Origin: Isochrysis galbana
Lineage: Eukaryota > Haptophyta > Isochrysidales > Isochrysidaceae
Assembly: GCA_018136815.1 (NCBI GenBank)
Contig: CM030934.1
Coordinates: forward strand, 1,210,979-1,274,978
Direction: 5' to 3'
Length of the DNA: 64,000 nt
A program made the translations under genes and the position numbers. Every line of letters begins with the position of its first letter. Position 1 is the stretch's first letter. Shown here piece after piece: positions 62,755-64,000 of this stretch. Below the pieces are notes generated by a model, which had not been told where the DNA came from, ran no database searches, and was given only the letters and a program-made list of their open reading frames with translations.

Positions 62755-63780
62755 TCACGAGGTAATACCCAAAATGCCTAGGGTGTCCTTTGCTCCTTGC
62801 GCTGCTACGGAGTCGCGAGAGCCACAAGCGGACCGAAGTCCGCTGACAATATCGGAAAGAGCAGCAAGCTGCGGCCGCAGCTGTGGTCGATCTGCGAGGA
62901 TTTCCATCGCATGGACGGCCTGGCGCTGTGTTCCAGGCACTCGTGAGGCGCACAATCGGCCGACGACTTGTGGGAAGGAGATCTCTTCCTCGGCCATGGC
63001 GCCCATTGCGGCTGCTGCTGTGAGGACATGCTCCTTGAGAACACCAGAAGCCGCAGGATTTAGGATGACGTGTGTAAGTGCACCGAGTGCACCTGAAGCC
63101 ACGATTCGCAGCTGGTTGGCTGGTGTGTCTGCGAGATTGTTGATAAGGGCAACTATCAGGATGCTGAGCTCATCACCACACCGAGGCAGGCGGCCGAGCA
63201 GCACGTCGAGCAGCCCGGTGCCATTGCGGAGGCCGTCGGCTTGCAGGAGCAGCGTGGTGCACCCACCACCGTGCATGCTCACGGCGGTCAGGACACGCAA
63301 TGCCAAAGCAGGCAGCTTGGGCTCATCGGACAGCATGAGGACGCACATCAAGGCCACCAAGCTCATCTCCGGGGCGAGCGCCGCCTTCGCGGCGTTCGCG
63401 TCCGCCAGCACTACCTCCAGCTTTTCCAGAGATGCTTGAGCAGCGGCCATGCTGCACGATCCTGAGCAGAGCGCCTGGATATAAGGAGCTGCAGCGCATG
63501 CACCACCTGCAGGGGCAGATACACGGATGCCCCAGGCTCGTGTTACTGCGATGAGGAGCTCGTACCGACGTTCGAGAAGCGCACCCTCTTGCAAACAGAG
63601 ACGCCGCTCCACCTCAACCCGCAGGTCTTGCATGTTAGTCTGCCATAGTTCGCCGTTCTTCTCGGCCAGCACAGCGCCCACCTGGGCCGTGAGGTCTGCA
63701 GCCGCCATCGTCGAGAACGAGGGGTCTCGAACTATTCTGGAATCGTCGACCATGAACGTGAACGGAAGGAGGACGAGCAT
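62755..63780 (-). CDS. Armadillo/HEAT-like helical repeat protein
   Basis: 341 residues from ATG 63780 (MLVLLPFTFMVDDSRIV), intronless. An alternative start is MVDDS or MAAADL (residue 25), which removes a hydrophobic leader of uncertain meaning. Helical repeats of about 40 residues follow: ALAPEMSLVALMCVLMLSDE, PALALRVLTAVSMHGGG, DELSILIVALINNLADTPAN, EHVLTAAAAMGAMAEEE, QRQAVHAMEILADRPQLRPQ. These have the small-residue/leucine spacing of ARM repeats. It ends AKDTLGILGITS. ARM proteins are scaffolds; partner unknown. Possibly flagellar given its neighbours, but that is speculation. Confidence 0.7.
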   Translation of the reverse strand: MLVLLPFTFMVDDSRIVRDPSFSTMAAADLTAQVGAVLAEKNGELWQTNMQDLRVEVERRLCLQEGALLERRYELLIAVTRAWGIRVSAPAGGACAAAPYIQALCSGSCSMAAAQASLEKLEVVLADANAAKAALAPEMSLVALMCVLMLSDEPKLPALALRVLTAVSMHGGGCTTLLLQADGLRNGTGLLDVLLGRLPRCGDELSILIVALINNLADTPANQLRIVASGALGALTHVILNPAASGVLKEHVLTAAAAMGAMAEEEISFPQVVGRLCASRVPGTQRQAVHAMEILADRPQLRPQLAALSDIVSGLRSACGSRDSVAAQGAKDTLGILGITS

Positions 63781-64000
63781 AGCAATTAGGTTCTAAGATT
63801 TCTCTACTCTAGATAAGAGAGGCCCAAGATCGAACGAACTCGCAGTCTCGCAGCCGATCTATTGTTTGAAGTTGTTACCAGGGTTCTTTACTTGCTTACT
63901 GAGCACTCACTCCGATCTGACGAGGAGAGAGGAGAGGTTCGTTGTGGACCACTGAATGATTCTGTTAGTCGTAAAACAAGAGTCTCCCGACGACGGACGA
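63781..64000. other. 5' flank of the armadillo-like gene to window edge
   Basis: Contains TCTCTACTCTAGATAAGAGA, a short inverted motif near 63800-63820, and GAGGAGAGAGGAGAGG. No gene. Confidence 0.45.

Overview
The window reads as nuclear DNA of a flagellated, GC-rich, probably unicellular eukaryote (most likely an alga; I cannot place it to phylum). Genes lie on both strands without operons, several are split by GT-AG introns, and homopolymer G/C and CT/GA tracts are common. Two genes belong to motile cilia: a dynein-2 intermediate chain of the WDR60/DYNC2I1 type and CFAP91/MAATS1. A short TTAGGG-type telomere tract sits at 23.88 kb, and 100 Ns at 54.96 kb mark an assembly gap.

Single-copy host genes: Tim22 C-terminal part (left edge), WDR60-like dynein-2 chain (1.6-4.3 kb, five exons reconstructed), 2OG-Fe(II) dioxygenase (7.0-8.3 kb, two exons), CFAP91 (12.0-14.0 kb), an unrecognised 1,663-residue protein (17.9-22.9 kb), a small acidic protein (24.3 kb), a coiled-coil/disordered protein (25.9-27.4 kb) divergent from a DHX16/Prp2 DEAH helicase (27.6-30.8 kb), a 1,561-residue C2-like/helical protein in six exons (38.0-43.7 kb), an XRN2/Rat1 exoribonuclease (45.5-48.1 kb), an Erv1/ALR sulfhydryl oxidase in three exons (51.5-52.3 kb), a small basic, possibly mitochondrial protein (54.1 kb), a KDEL-ending ER thioredoxin-fold protein (59.1 kb) and an armadillo-like protein (62.8-63.8 kb). 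Together they cover flagellar assembly, mitochondrial import and oxidative folding, ER function, splicing and RNA decay.

Between these genes lies dense mobile and repeated DNA. The most striking part is a family of segments that begin (or, read on the other strand, end) with a short palindrome of variable arms and an A/T centre (for example AACTAAGT-TTAT-ACTTAGTT), followed within a few bases by an ATGG start. Twelve copies occur at 6.5, 10.1, 14.7, 31.1, 37.3, 37.4, 48.7, 50.5, 53.3, 58.2, 60.6 and 62.3 kb. One heads a decayed tyrosine recombinase gene. A related but degraded leader heads a fragment of a C5-methyltransferase-like gene. At two loci 17- and 20-base direct repeats abut the palindrome exactly, which marks it as an element terminus. 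This looks like a modular, tyrosine-recombinase-linked mobile family.

Other elements: three terminal-inverted-repeat elements with perfect 8-base target duplications (5.5-6.4, 8.6-8.8 and 10.6-11.1 kb); a 3.2 kb element with about 95-base inverted ends carrying an ankyrin gene and two unrecognised reading frames (33.9-37.1 kb); a gag-like reading frame bounded by 28-base direct repeats (16.4-17.5 kb); a hAT-like transposase remnant (56.6-57.7 kb); and an inverted repeat with ~850-base arms (60.6-62.3 kb).
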